The notes beneath the pieces were generated by a model that ran no database searches, had not been told where the DNA came from, and saw nothing but the letters and a program-made list of their open reading frames with translations. Position numbers and translations under genes: made by a program. A stretch of DNA of 64,000 nucleotides from Spirulina sp034932185 (GTDB lineage: Bacteria; Cyanobacteriota; Cyanobacteriia; Cyanobacteriales; Spirulinaceae): assembly GCF_034932185.1 (NCBI RefSeq), contig NZ_JAYGHW010000004.1, positions 51,860 through 115,859 on the forward strand, given 5' to 3'. Positions 9,319 to 17,547 of this stretch are shown here, in pieces; within the stretch, counting starts at the first letter, position 1; each line of letters opens with the position of its first letter.

Positions 9319-10017
9319 ATGCGTTTTGATCTCATCACATTATTTCCAGATTTTTTTGCCTCTCCCCTCGGATCGGGTTTGTTGGGGAAGGCGATCGCCC
9401 AAGGCATTGCCGAAGTTCACTACACCAATCCCCGCGACTTCACCACGGATAAGCACCACCGGGTTGATGACGAACCCTACGGCGGTGGCGTGGGGATGCT
9501 CCTCAAACCCGACCCGATTTTTGCCGCTGTGGAATCCCTGCCCGTCTTACCCCGCCGGGAAATTATCCTCATGTCCCCCCAAGGGCAACCCCTCAATCAT
9601 GATCTGCTGGTGGAACTGAGTACGACAGCGGATCAACTGGTGTTGATCTGTGGCCACTACGAAGGGGTAGATGAGCGGGTGTGTCATTTACTGACGCGGG
9701 AAATTTCCTTAGGGGATTTTGTCCTGACCTGTGGTGAAATCCCTGCTTTAACGATTATCAATGGGGTGACGCGGCTGCTCCCCGGCACCGTCGGTAAAAC
9801 CGAATCCCTGAAGGCGGAAAGCTTTGCCAACGGACTGCTAGACTATCCCCAATACACTCGCCCCGCCTCCTTTCGGGGCTGGGATGTGCCGGAGGTGTTA
9901 CGGTCGGGAAACCATGGGGCGATCGCCCAATGGCGATTTGAGCAGCAATGCCAACGCACCCGCGATCGTCGTCCCGACCTTTGGGAAGCCTGGCAACAGC
10001 GAACCCAAACCCCTTAA
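9319..10017 (+). CDS. trmD: tRNA (guanine-N1)-methyltransferase TrmD
   Basis: TrmD methylates G37 next to the anticodon of several tRNAs using S-adenosylmethionine and prevents frameshifting. The 232-residue protein shows MRFDLITLFPDFF at the start, the substrate loop VDDEPYGGGVGMLLKPDP, and the knotted cofactor site with LICGHYEGVDERV near residue 112. LGDFVLTCGEIPAL and the C-terminal helical region are intact. It diverges from cphB and is followed after 47 bases by a DUF3747 gene on the same strand. The usual rimM/rpsP/rplS partners are absent here. Confidence 0.97.
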   Translation: MRFDLITLFPDFFASPLGSGLLGKAIAQGIAEVHYTNPRDFTTDKHHRVDDEPYGGGVGMLLKPDPIFAAVESLPVLPRREIILMSPQGQPLNHDLLVELSTTADQLVLICGHYEGVDERVCHLLTREISLGDFVLTCGEIPALTIINGVTRLLPGTVGKTESLKAESFANGLLDYPQYTRPASFRGWDVPEVLRSGNHGAIAQWRFEQQCQRTRDRRPDLWEAWQQRTQTP

Positions 10018-10064
10018 CGGCCGTCATCCCCCTTGCCTTTGCTCACAGAAATCGAGGTACTCCC

Positions 10065-10868
10065 ATGCTCAACCTAAAACGCTGGCTCACCACGTTCACC
10101 GCCCTCGGCCTTTGTCTCGGCAGTTCAGCCTTAACTGCCCTCCCCAGTGCTGGCCAAACCGTCCAATTTGGCAGCCAACAGTTGGATGAACGCCGCTTTG
10201 TGATCCTCGCCGCTCCCTTTGGCATTGAACGGCGCAGTTACCAACTGCTGATCCTCGAACAACTCACCAACCAACGCCCCTGTTGGCAGGAATACAGCGG
10301 CACGCCCACCCGTGTTGATCCCCTCCTGCTCAACTTCGACTTCACCAACATCTGTAACCGCATGACCGACAGCAACGGTTACTCCCTGCGCATTGGCGAG
10401 GAAGATTTAGGCTGGCGGTTTATTTTCAACATCGTTCCCCAAGGGGATGAACTGGTACTGATGGCCACCTCTCCCCGTGAGCGCAATGTGCAAATCCCCA
10501 TCGGCCGCACCCGTGGCTTTGCAGAAGGCCACTTAAAAATCCATCTCGATGAGGGCTGGGAACTGACCCGCCGCACCTACCAAAACCGTCCCCTCACCCA
10601 TGTTTATCTCCGGGGCAATCCCCAAATGGTTGCGGTTCCCGAAGGCGGCCCCATGGGGATTAATCAACCCACCGCCCTCCCGGCTCCGGATCGCGAAATC
10701 ATCATCACGCCCCTGCCGCCCCGCAGTGAACCCCTACCTCCCGCTCCCCGCACCAATCCCCTGCCGCCGCCCCCCCGCACGAATCCACTCCCCCCACCCG
10801 TTCCCCAACCCGCCCCCCCCAACAATCGCCCCCTCCCTCCCCCAGAGCGGCGCATCCCCACGTTTTAA
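10065..10868 (+). CDS. Exported DUF3747 protein with proline-rich tail
   Basis: The start is taken at ATG 10065 (MLNLKRWL), preceded by GAGG; the frame extends upstream to 9948 but that part overlaps trmD. The 267-residue product has a signal peptide (residues 1-35, ending around ALPSAGQ), then a globular DUF3747 domain (about 36-185). The last 60 residues are rich in proline, with repeats of the type RTNPLPPPPRTNPLPPP. DUF3747 is a cyanobacterial family of unknown function. The tail suggests a cell-wall-spanning or protein-binding linker. Confidence 0.8.
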   Translation: MLNLKRWLTTFTALGLCLGSSALTALPSAGQTVQFGSQQLDERRFVILAAPFGIERRSYQLLILEQLTNQRPCWQEYSGTPTRVDPLLLNFDFTNICNRMTDSNGYSLRIGEEDLGWRFIFNIVPQGDELVLMATSPRERNVQIPIGRTRGFAEGHLKIHLDEGWELTRRTYQNRPLTHVYLRGNPQMVAVPEGGPMGINQPTALPAPDREIIITPLPPRSEPLPPAPRTNPLPPPPRTNPLPPPVPQPAPPNNRPLPPPERRIPTF

Positions 10869-10880
10869 GGTGGTGGTCTG

Positions 10881-11207
10881 ATGAGTAATACACCTTGCCC
10901 CACCTGTGGGGAAATCCCCGATTCCCTATCTGGCCATCTCCCCAACTCCGCAGAGCAGCTTAAAATTTGCAAAACCAAGCTCACCCTATTACCGGGAGAC
11001 GGGCATTACTACCGGGGTGAATCGGGGCAATTGACAGAGTTTAAGTTGATGCAATGCCCCACCTGTAGCACCTATTTTGAGGATGCCCATCACTACTACT
11101 CCGACCCTCAAAGTACGATGGGCCTAAGGCGGGATGAGGATGATTGGTTAGCGCTAGAGCGGCTCTCTGAGGAGATGGCCCAAACCCGACTGCGACAATT
11201 GGGCTAG
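10881..11207 (+). CDS. Small zinc-ribbon-like hypothetical protein
   Basis: The 108-residue protein has two CPTC motifs: NTPCPTCGEIP at the N-terminus and LMQCPTCSTYF near residue 57. Together these could bind one zinc ion. I do not recognise a named family. It starts 12 bases after the DUF3747 stop on the same strand, so the two are probably co-transcribed. The body is acidic and no membrane segment is seen. Confidence 0.65.
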   Translation: MSNTPCPTCGEIPDSLSGHLPNSAEQLKICKTKLTLLPGDGHYYRGESGQLTEFKLMQCPTCSTYFEDAHHYYSDPQSTMGLRRDEDDWLALERLSEEMAQTRLRQLG

Positions 11208-11212
11208 TCGCC

Positions 11213-11262
11213 CCCCAATTATTCCCCGTTCCCTGTTCCCCATTCCCCGTTCCCCCTAAGGG
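11213..11262. repeat. TTCCCCGTTCCC minisatellite
   Basis: Short imperfect repeats of ATTCCCCGTTCCC lie between the zinc-ribbon gene and crtE. The same motif in reverse orientation is at 1411-1450, and a third cluster lies at 60243-60271. Confidence 0.65.
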
Positions 11263-11303
11263 TAGAATAGGGAAGCAATTTTGTTGAGCAATTTCTTTCC
11301 TCC

Positions 11304-12224
11304 ATGGTGACTACGGATAATCCCCAAGCTCTGAGCCAAGACTTTGACCTCAAGGCCTATCTACAAAACCAACAGGCGATCGTTGAGGCGGCCCTGGATC
11401 AGGCTATTTTGGTCACTGAACCGCCAAAGATTTATGAGGCGATGCGTTATTCGCTGTTAGCAGGGGGGAAGCGGTTGCGGCCGATTCTGTGTTTGGCCAC
11501 CTGTGAATTGTTGGGGGGAACGGGGGCCATGGCCCTCCCTACCGCCTGCGCGTTGGAGATGATTCACACCATGTCGTTAATCCATGATGATCTCCCGGCC
11601 ATGGATAACGACGATTATCGGCGGGGCAAACTCACCAACCATAAGGTTTATGGGGAGGATATTGCGATTTTGGCGGGGGATGCGCTGTTAGCCTATGCCT
11701 TTGAATTTATTGCCGATCGCACCGAAAACGTACCCCCTGCCCAAGTGCTCCAGGTGATCGCTCGTTTGGGGCGGGCCGTGGGGGCGGCGGGCCTGGTGGG
11801 GGGCCAGGTGGTGGATTTGGAATCAGAAGGGAAGACGGATATTACTGTGGAGGAATTGAGTTTTATCCACACCCATAAGACCGGGGCGCTGTTGGAAGTC
11901 TGCGTCACCTCTGGGGCGATTTTAGCGGGGGCAGCGGCAGCGGATTTAGACCGTTTGACGCGGTACGCCCAAAATATTGGCTTGGCGTTTCAAATTATTG
12001 ATGACATCTTAGATATTACGGCCACTCAAGAGGAGTTAGGGAAGACGGCAGGAAAGGATCTCCAAGCGGAAAAGGCGACTTATCCGAAGTTGTTAGGTTT
12101 GGAGGGGTCGCGGCAACGGGCGGATCAGTTAGTAGGTGAAGCCATTGCTCAATTAGAACCCTATGGTTCTGCCGCTATGCCTTTGGTGGCGATCGCCCAG
12201 TTCATTACCGCACGGAAAAATTAA
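11304..12224 (+). CDS. crtE: Geranylgeranyl diphosphate synthase
   Basis: This trans-prenyltransferase builds C20 geranylgeranyl diphosphate for carotenoids, the chlorophyll phytyl chain and quinones. The first aspartate-rich motif DDLPAMDNDD is near residue 96 and the second, DDILD, near residue 233. LLAGGKRLRPILCLATCEL is the substrate-binding region. Length 306 is standard. The next gene starts four bases after its stop, so the two probably form an operon. Confidence 0.96.
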   Translation: MVTTDNPQALSQDFDLKAYLQNQQAIVEAALDQAILVTEPPKIYEAMRYSLLAGGKRLRPILCLATCELLGGTGAMALPTACALEMIHTMSLIHDDLPAMDNDDYRRGKLTNHKVYGEDIAILAGDALLAYAFEFIADRTENVPPAQVLQVIARLGRAVGAAGLVGGQVVDLESEGKTDITVEELSFIHTHKTGALLEVCVTSGAILAGAAAADLDRLTRYAQNIGLAFQIIDDILDITATQEELGKTAGKDLQAEKATYPKLLGLEGSRQRADQLVGEAIAQLEPYGSAAMPLVAIAQFITARKN

Positions 12225-12227
12225 ACG

Positions 12228-12686
12228 ATGCAAGACATGGACAGTATCTTGGGAAATCAAATTTTACTGGTGGCGATTATTGCTTGCCTACTCGCCCAGG
12301 GGATTAAGTTGATCACCAGTCTGTTTCAAAAGCGGCGGATTGATGTGCGCCATCTCTTTAGTACGGGGGGAATGCCCAGCGCCCATTCGGCATTAGTGGC
12401 GGCCTTGGCAACGGGGGTGGGGCAGGTGAAGGGTTGGAATAGTGCGGAGTTTGCGATCGCCGCTCTCTTTGCGGTGATTGTGATGTACGATGCGGCGGGG
12501 GTGCGTCAGGCAGCGGGTAAGCAGGCGCGGATTCTCAATCAAATCATTGATGAGTTGTTTGAGGAGGGGAAGGAGTTCAATGAGGAGCGGCTAAAAGAGT
12601 TATTAGGTCACACGCCGTTTCAGGTGTTGATGGGGTTAATTTTGGGAATTGGGGTTTCCTTAGTAGCAGGGATGATTGTCATTTAG
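12228..12686 (+). CDS. Divergent PAP2 family membrane protein (YuiD-like)
   Basis: The 152-residue protein carries the family signature STGGMPSAHSALVAALATG near residue 47 and several hydrophobic segments, and ends GVSLVAGMIVI. DUF212/YuiD proteins are related to PAP2 acid phosphatases and commonly sit beside crtE in cyanobacteria. The direct substrate is unknown. It starts four bases after crtE. Its last 254 bases occur again at 13583-13836 after a toxin-antitoxin pair. Confidence 0.88.
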   Translation: MQDMDSILGNQILLVAIIACLLAQGIKLITSLFQKRRIDVRHLFSTGGMPSAHSALVAALATGVGQVKGWNSAEFAIAALFAVIVMYDAAGVRQAAGKQARILNQIIDELFEEGKEFNEERLKELLGHTPFQVLMGLILGIGVSLVAGMIVI

Positions 12687-12708
12687 TTGGGTTTTCCGGG
12701 GGGGATGG

Positions 12709-13215
12709 CTATGGGCTTTCTTCCAGTTCGCCACTTTCTCGCAGAATTTGAGCTAGTAATGGGGGAGCAATCCGAAAGTTTGCCTCTTGCTGCAAGCGTT
12801 TAGTAACCGCTTTGAGCGAAGAAACGCTTCCTTCATGCCAACCTTTCAACACAATTCCTAAAATGCCTGTGATGCTTAACCCTAAAGCTCTAGCTATCTG
12901 TCGGGCTTCTTTCTCGTCCAGTAGAATTTTGTTGGCAGAGCATTCAACCGCCAAGGCAATGGCTTCAGCTTCGCCTTGATGTAGATCGCGCTGAAGGAGA
13001 TTCACCAATGCTGTGTTTTTAACAGTTTGGGGAATTAACCACTCCTCATTGATGGCAGTTTTCAAGGCGTGGGAGCCGGGGAGATCTTCATTAACTTTTA
13101 ACTCTGTGGCAACTGCTGAAGGAATGTAGATTTGTCCGAACTGTTGAGGCAGTAAAAAAAGATGGTCAATAATTGCCAAGTTAAGAAGGGGTGAGGTGTT
13201 ACTGATGACGGGCAT
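12709..13215 (-). CDS. DUF3368 (PIN-like) toxin-type protein
   Basis: The 168-residue protein begins VISNTSPLLNLA, with the conserved early Asn/Thr/Ser of the DUF3368 PIN-like fold. Acidic positions LHQGEAEAIALA and ILLDEKEARQIA are the other conserved sites. DUF3368 proteins are usually encoded behind UPF0175 proteins and are predicted RNases of type II toxin-antitoxin modules. Here the start overlaps the UPF0175 gene by 17 bases, implying translational coupling. RNase activity is inferred from the family, not shown. Confidence 0.82.
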   Translation of the reverse strand: MPVISNTSPLLNLAIIDHLFLLPQQFGQIYIPSAVATELKVNEDLPGSHALKTAINEEWLIPQTVKNTALVNLLQRDLHQGEAEAIALAVECSANKILLDEKEARQIARALGLSITGILGIVLKGWHEGSVSSLKAVTKRLQQEANFRIAPPLLAQILRESGELEESP

Positions 13216-13447
13216 AATCGAGATCTTCTTGGAGTTCAGTTTGGGTATAGTGCCGAGGGATATCTCGCTCCCCTAGAAGTTGGCTAAATTGATGGTAGTT
13301 AAGGTTGGCAAGTTCGCGAGCTTTACCCAAGGAAAGGAGTTCTTGCGTGTAGAGAGAGAGGGCAAGTTCTTTGAGTAATTCGGCTTCGATGCGGTTTTCA
13401 GGAAGTCGGATAGATTGAATGATCGATTGAGGAATGGATAATTGCAT
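13199..13447 (-). CDS. UPF0175 antitoxin-type protein
   Basis: The 82-residue protein has the UPF0175 pattern of an acidic N-terminal region (LPENRIEAELLKELALSLY) and a C-terminal helix-turn-helix-like part (GKARELANLNYHQFSQLLGE). Such proteins are the partner of DUF3368 toxins and are expected to repress their own operon. It is the first gene of the pair. The module is flanked by the intact PAP2-like gene on one side and a copy of that gene's end on the other. Confidence 0.82.
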   Translation of the reverse strand: MQLSIPQSIIQSIRLPENRIEAELLKELALSLYTQELLSLGKARELANLNYHQFSQLLGERDIPRHYTQTELQEDLDYARHQ

Positions 13448-13560
13448 GTCAAGTTCTCCAGAAAGTTTTTTGCGTTTGGCTTGCTGCCCCAGATAGAAAT
13501 AAAGCCTATTCTAGCATTTTTGGTTAGGAAGGCTGAGGGGAGCGAGGATGCCAACTGGCC

Positions 13561-13836
13561 ATGACCCAAAAGTTTCTGGATGGGTGGAATAGTGCGAAGT
13601 TTGCGATCGCCGCCCTCTTTGCCGTGATTGTCATGTACGATGCGGCGGGGGTGCGTCAGGCAGCGGGTAAGCAGGCGCGGATTCTCAATCAAATCATTGA
13701 TGAGTTGTTTGAGGAGGGGAAGGAGTTCAATGAGGAGCGGTTAAAGGAGTTGTTGGGACACACGCCCTTTCAGGTGTTGATGGGGTTAATTTTGGGGATT
13801 GGGGTTTCATTGGTGGCGGGGATGATTGTGATTTAG
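13561..13836 (+). pseudogene. Duplicated 3' fragment of the PAP2-like gene
   Basis: Bases 13583-13836 repeat 12433-12686. The 84 shared residues differ at one position (Glu to Lys in GWNSAKFAIAAL). An ATG at 13561 adds seven foreign residues, but the PSAHS motif and the N-terminal membrane segments are missing, so it is unlikely to work. A central stretch of just over 100 bases is identical, while both ends differ almost only at third codon positions. That pattern suggests recombination with a related allele rather than a simple recent tandem duplication. Confidence 0.85.
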
Positions 13837-13840
13837 GAAC

Positions 13841-13915
13841 AAATTTCCCTCGTTACTTAGCTCTGCCCAGTCATTTTCTCCTGGAGGCTCCACCTCCACA
13901 AAGCAGCAGAGCTGA
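13841..13915. repeat. Dispersed cyanobacterial repeat (CGTTACTTAGCTCTGCC type)
   Basis: CCCTCGTTACTTAGCTCTGC is followed by CTGGAGGCTCCACCTCCA. It directly follows the duplicated gene end. A related hairpin, CGTTACTTGG with its complement, is at 53926-53950. Confidence 0.55.
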
Positions 13916-13965
13916 AATTGGCTATAATAACAGCAATCTTCCATTCATTGCGTGGGGAATCTTCC

Positions 13966-14244
13966 ATGACTCTGACTCGAAATTCTCCGGTCACGATCAA
14001 ACTTTTAAATTCAGACGAGGAAATTTTAAATCTGTGGCCAACAGATTCGGGGTATCGGATTGTGATCAAGAATAGTCAGGGAGCAGTCTATATTGTTGCC
14101 GTACACCTTGATGAAAATAAAATCCCTCGCTTCGATGGTGAACTAGAAATTTTCGTGACCTATAAAGATAGCAATCGCAACCCTTCAGAAATTAGCACCG
14201 AAATCAAAAGCCCCCAAGGAAAAATCAAGGTAACAGCCTTCTAA
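13966..14244 (+). CDS. Hypothetical protein
   Basis: Start ATG 13966 (MTLTRNSPVT) gives 92 residues; the frame is open to 13918 but the upstream part overlaps the repeat. I do not recognise the family. The sequence alternates hydrophobic and polar residues (VTIKLLNSDEEILNLW, YRIVIKNSQGAVYIVAV), which suggests a small beta-rich fold. There is no signal peptide or membrane segment. It lies between the duplicated gene end and the DUF262-HEPN pair, in accessory DNA. Confidence 0.5.
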   Translation: MTLTRNSPVTIKLLNSDEEILNLWPTDSGYRIVIKNSQGAVYIVAVHLDENKIPRFDGELEIFVTYKDSNRNPSEISTEIKSPQGKIKVTAF

Positions 14245-14265
14245 GCAATCAATCCATAATGATTA

Positions 14266-14367
14266 ATGAGTCTGAAAAAAAAGGATCGAGCCATTAATGT
14301 TCGGATTGATAAACTCACCCCCTCCGAGCAAGATCGGCTGAGTGTAAAATTAAATACTTTTTTATAA
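14266..14367 (+). CDS. Short peptide resembling the start of a ribbon-helix-helix or mobilization protein
   Basis: This is a 33-codon frame, MSLKKKDRAINVRIDKLTPS at the N-terminus, ending KLNTFL. The pattern INVRIDKLTPSEQDRL resembles the N-terminus of ribbon-helix-helix or MobC-like proteins, which would normally be longer. It may be a truncated remnant left when the neighbouring AT-rich block inserted. Its stop overlaps the end of the HEPN gene by six bases. Confidence 0.3.
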   Translation: MSLKKKDRAINVRIDKLTPSEQDRLSVKLNTFL

Positions 14368-14949
14368 CTTTGCTTGTTTTACTACTTCATTTATTGCTTC
14401 CATATACTTGATAAATATATCAATGTATTGGGCGACATCACTAAACGAGATGTCATTGGCTGAATCATTGTGATGAATCACATTATTTCTTTTGTTAACT
14501 ACCGTTGCTATCACATCTTTATTATCAACAAAAACCTGACTTTGAAACAAATCAATACCTAAAAGCTTAAAAAGCTTTATTGTTTTATAAGGATTAGCTG
14601 AAATTTCTTCGGAAATATCTTTTCTGCTCAAATTGATCTCGGCAAAAGCAAACTTAAGATCTTTGTCTTTTACTTCTTTTGATATTCTCCAATATAAGAA
14701 ATTATGAGGAGTTTTCGATGAATTTATTCTTCCACAAATCTCTTGAGAAAAATCAAAAGCTATATCCTGTAAGTATGCTTCTAAGTAAGTACAAGCACTT
14801 ACTAAATAGGCTTTCACAAAAAAATTTATGTTTTCAGAAAACAAAGGATCAATATTATTTTGAAGTACTCGATTATTAGAAGACAGTATGATAATTTTCA
14901 GATTATCTAAAAGCATTTTGTACTTTAAATAAAAATCATCATCCTGCAT
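14362..14949 (-). CDS. HEPN-domain nuclease-like protein (MAE_28990/MAE_18760 type)
   Basis: The start is taken at ATG 14949 (MQDDDFYLKY), which gives 195 residues and an 11-base overlap with the upstream gene; a longer frame begins at 14973. The helical protein carries VVNKRNNVIHHNDSA near residue 165, matching the R-X4-H motif of HEPN RNases. ACTYLEAYLQDIAFDF is the conserved first helix of the RiboL-PSP-HEPN group. It forms a tight two-gene unit with the DUF262 protein. RNase activity is a family expectation. The gene is AT-rich compared with core neighbours. Confidence 0.75.
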   Translation of the reverse strand: MQDDDFYLKYKMLLDNLKIIILSSNNRVLQNNIDPLFSENINFFVKAYLVSACTYLEAYLQDIAFDFSQEICGRINSSKTPHNFLYWRISKEVKDKDLKFAFAEINLSRKDISEEISANPYKTIKLFKLLGIDLFQSQVFVDNKDVIATVVNKRNNVIHHNDSANDISFSDVAQYIDIFIKYMEAINEVVKQAKL

Positions 14950-15991
14950 TTGTAACAGCCTCAAGCAACTCATTCCATTTCATTCGACGCTGTAAAACTC
15001 TCGACTTATCCTGAAGACCACCACCAAGAGTTCTTTTAAACTCATCACTTTCACATAGATCTCTATAAGCTTTTTTCAATTCTTCTCCATACTTTTGAAT
15101 AACTTCTTGGGGAAGTTCTCCCACGGTAGTCATAACCAAGTCATAGTGAACTAAACCTTTTTTCTTTTTTTGGGCAACAGGATTAACAAAAGCTTCGTCA
15201 CCAAATACCTTTTTGCAGTTTTCTAGTGCTCTTTTAAATCGTGAGCGAAAATCATTAACTTTGGCTTCATCGATATTAGCATTATTTTCCATAAAGTTAT
15301 CGAGAAATTCTTTTAAAGACCCAGTTAAGCCAGTCAATCTCTGGTCTTCTGATATGGCAAAGTACCTCAGGACTTGCTCCTCTGGCTCTAATGAGTCTTT
15401 TATTTTTTTAGAGTTTTCTGACAAACCAAAGCGAGCTATTTCTGGATCTTCCGCCAACTCTTTTAAAAGCGAGTCAAGTGTCCCCGGATAAATAGCATGT
15501 CGTATTTCCTGATCGGACAGTTTAACCGCCCCTTGATTTAGACGAGAAAAGATTTCTCTAATTAATTTTTTTGGATTATCTTTCCTTAAAACAATGCACC
15601 TGATAGTGGTGGTTTCTAGTTCTGATTGTAAGTTTCCTAACTCTGAAAACTTTTTTCCATTTAGTTCCCGGTACGTGGTCATTCCTTCAAGGCAGAACTC
15701 ATCATTTAGAAACTTATTTATTGTTGTTAAACGCTGAACACCATCAATTACTAGATGCGAGCCATCTTCAGTTTCAGCAAAATAGCAGGATGGGAGAGGA
15801 ATTCTCATTAAGCACGATTCAATAAACTTTGAAGATCGACCCCATCCGTCCTTATCCCATTTGTACTTTCTTTGAAAGTTCGGGTCTAATTTTAACTTTG
15901 TAGGAATCGCATTGATTCTACTAACTAGAGTTTCAAATGGATAGTCTATAGGATACAAATTAAGAATTCTATCTTCAGTTTGATTGCTCAT
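14939..15991 (-). CDS. DUF262 domain protein (GmrSD-N/ParB-like)
   Basis: The start is taken at ATG 15991 (MSNQTEDRIL), preceded by AGGG at good spacing; the frame is open to 16039. The 350-residue protein has the DUF262 hallmark HLVIDGVQRLTTINKF near residue 90 and SRLNQGAVKLSDQEIRHAIY near residue 155. DUF262 is the ParB/sulfiredoxin-like NTPase domain found in GmrS/BrxU restriction proteins. No GmrD-type HNH domain follows; instead the next gene is a HEPN protein. The pair is therefore a candidate defence or toxin-antitoxin unit. Confidence 0.82.
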   Translation of the reverse strand: MSNQTEDRILNLYPIDYPFETLVSRINAIPTKLKLDPNFQRKYKWDKDGWGRSSKFIESCLMRIPLPSCYFAETEDGSHLVIDGVQRLTTINKFLNDEFCLEGMTTYRELNGKKFSELGNLQSELETTTIRCIVLRKDNPKKLIREIFSRLNQGAVKLSDQEIRHAIYPGTLDSLLKELAEDPEIARFGLSENSKKIKDSLEPEEQVLRYFAISEDQRLTGLTGSLKEFLDNFMENNANIDEAKVNDFRSRFKRALENCKKVFGDEAFVNPVAQKKKKGLVHYDLVMTTVGELPQEVIQKYGEELKKAYRDLCESDEFKRTLGGGLQDKSRVLQRRMKWNELLEAVTNAG

Positions 15992-16039
15992 AATTATTTC
16001 CCTAACAAAAAACTGGGTAGACTTGATGAGTTCTAACAT

Positions 16040-16895
16040 AGATTACTGGTGTGAAATTGTACCAGCTAAAAGCTACAAATTTTAACAAAATATGACGATT
16101 TGTTGAATAATTAACTTCCTTTGATTACTCAGTTTTCTAGATATCTTAATCCCTTTGGCTACCGCTATATTTATTAGACTGTGATAACATGGTAACTCCT
16201 TTTGGTGGTGTTTTGTCAAATACTGGCAGTATGAATCTGAGCATTATAGCCAACATTCCGCAGGTTGACAAATAATTAAAGAAGGGTCTTCACGGTTTAG
16301 GGTTATAAGAAAAGCTAATGCCACGAGTTTTCGGAGCTTTCGGGAGCCAGGCAACCTAAAAATGTAGCGAATTATACAATTTTAGTCATGAACCCAGAAG
16401 AGCCTTAAAAGGGGCATAGTAATAACTCACTTTCCGCAGGTTGACATTTTGTTTTTACTATGCATTGCTAAATGCAATCGCTGTAAGCCCTGTGGGAAGA
16501 GACTTCTGGGATTTGCCAATTTTGAAAACTCAATGAGTAGCTTAATGTTCCGTAATAATTTGAGCGGCAACATCCAAAGTCCAAACCTGCCATTTTTCAA
16601 GGCTTTCAGCAAGCAAAAAATGAATGCATACTTTAATTTATTTGTCAACTTGCGGAATATCGGTAATAACGCTCAACCGGTGGTCCCAACAGGTGAATGA
16701 TCAATCGTCGCTCCTCACTGAGATTACTAATCTGCCATTTCTCTCCCAACTTCACCCAGTGTATCCCCTGGAACTTCTGCATAATCCACCGAAACGTCGA
16801 CTACAGGTGTTATTTCGCAACTATCGGATAAAATGACGCTTTACAGGTTGACAAATAAACTTAAGTGTGGGTTCATTTTTTGATTCCTGAAAGCC
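16040..16895. mobile_element. Insertion-sequence debris with repeated CCGCAGGTTGACA ends
   Basis: No intact gene is seen in this 850-base gap. CCGCAGGTTGACAAATAA occurs at about 16257, and CCGCAGGTTGACA again at 16433. A reverse-complement copy (TTATTTGTCAACTTGCGGAA) is at about 16637-16656, and ACAGGTTGACAAATAA is at about 16841. The first and the inverted copy also share flanking bases over about 27 positions, like terminal inverted repeats. A decayed transposase end lies within. I read this as nested remnants of one IS family or derived MITEs. Confidence 0.55.
16645..16800 (-). pseudogene. C-terminal remnant of a transposase (IS1634-like)
   Basis: On the minus strand the frame reads STFRWIMQKFQGIHWVKLG and later ERRLIIHLLGPPVERYY before a TGA. 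This resembles the C-terminus of IS1634/IS4-type transposases common in cyanobacteria. Stop codons lie immediately upstream in frame, so only about 51 residues survive. The TGA lies inside the CAAGTTGACAAATAA end motif. Family assignment is from pattern memory and is tentative. Confidence 0.45.
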
Positions 16896-17456
16896 TTATT
16901 GACCCACCCCCTTACCCACCACGATCGCCTCATAATCTTTTAAATCTAAAAACTGCGCGGTTCGCAACCGACCAATTTCCTTGAACCCTTGGGCAAGATG
17001 GAACCGGAGCGATCTGTGATTTTGAATCGGTTGCCAGACAATAAATGCTGACAAAAATACCCCCGGAAATTGGGAATAAATTGATTCATACAACAATCGC
17101 GCTACCCCCTGACCCATACAACCCCGATCCACTGCCAAAATTTGAATATAACGGTGATTTTCTTGTTGGACGAGCTGGGCAAATTGGGGGTCAACCCAAT
17201 TGATATGGGCTAATAATCCCCCATAGATCCGGGGCTGAGTAATCCGTACAAACCCCGCCAGCTTTTCCGCCCCATCCACCGCCACAAAAAATTGTGTATC
17301 TTTGGCGATCGCCCCCTCCAGATCCTCAGTCGTTGTCGGCTTCAGCAAAAAACCCCGCTCAAAACTTGCACAAGCCACCCGCGCATTTTGGTTATGAATC
17401 GCCAAAATGCCAGGGAGATCATCAGCATTTGCAAAACGAACTTGATAGGACTGCAT
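16896..17456 (-). CDS. GNAT family N-acetyltransferase
   Basis: The start is ATG 17456, preceded by AAGG; a GTG lies one codon earlier. The 186-residue protein has the GNAT fold. VRFANADDLPGILAIHNQNA is the first strand-helix unit, and the acetyl-CoA loop region follows IQILAVDRGCMGQGVARLLYE (Gln/Gly-x-Gly-x-Ala pattern) near residue 120. The acceptor substrate cannot be deduced. It diverges from the DUF697 GTPase gene. Confidence 0.82.
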   Translation of the reverse strand: MQSYQVRFANADDLPGILAIHNQNARVACASFERGFLLKPTTTEDLEGAIAKDTQFFVAVDGAEKLAGFVRITQPRIYGGLLAHINWVDPQFAQLVQQENHRYIQILAVDRGCMGQGVARLLYESIYSQFPGVFLSAFIVWQPIQNHRSLRFHLAQGFKEIGRLRTAQFLDLKDYEAIVVGKGVGQ

Positions 17457-17547
17457 CACCTTTTCCCAAAACCATCAGCGTTATTCTAACCAAGCCTCAA
17501 CCCATCCCCAACGGTTAAAATGGAGCCACGCCACACCCAGCCCCACC

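Noticed and set aside
16427..16700. Frames of 73-83 residues in the insertion-sequence debris
   Set aside because: They have no family pattern, overlap the end motifs and lack ribosome sites.
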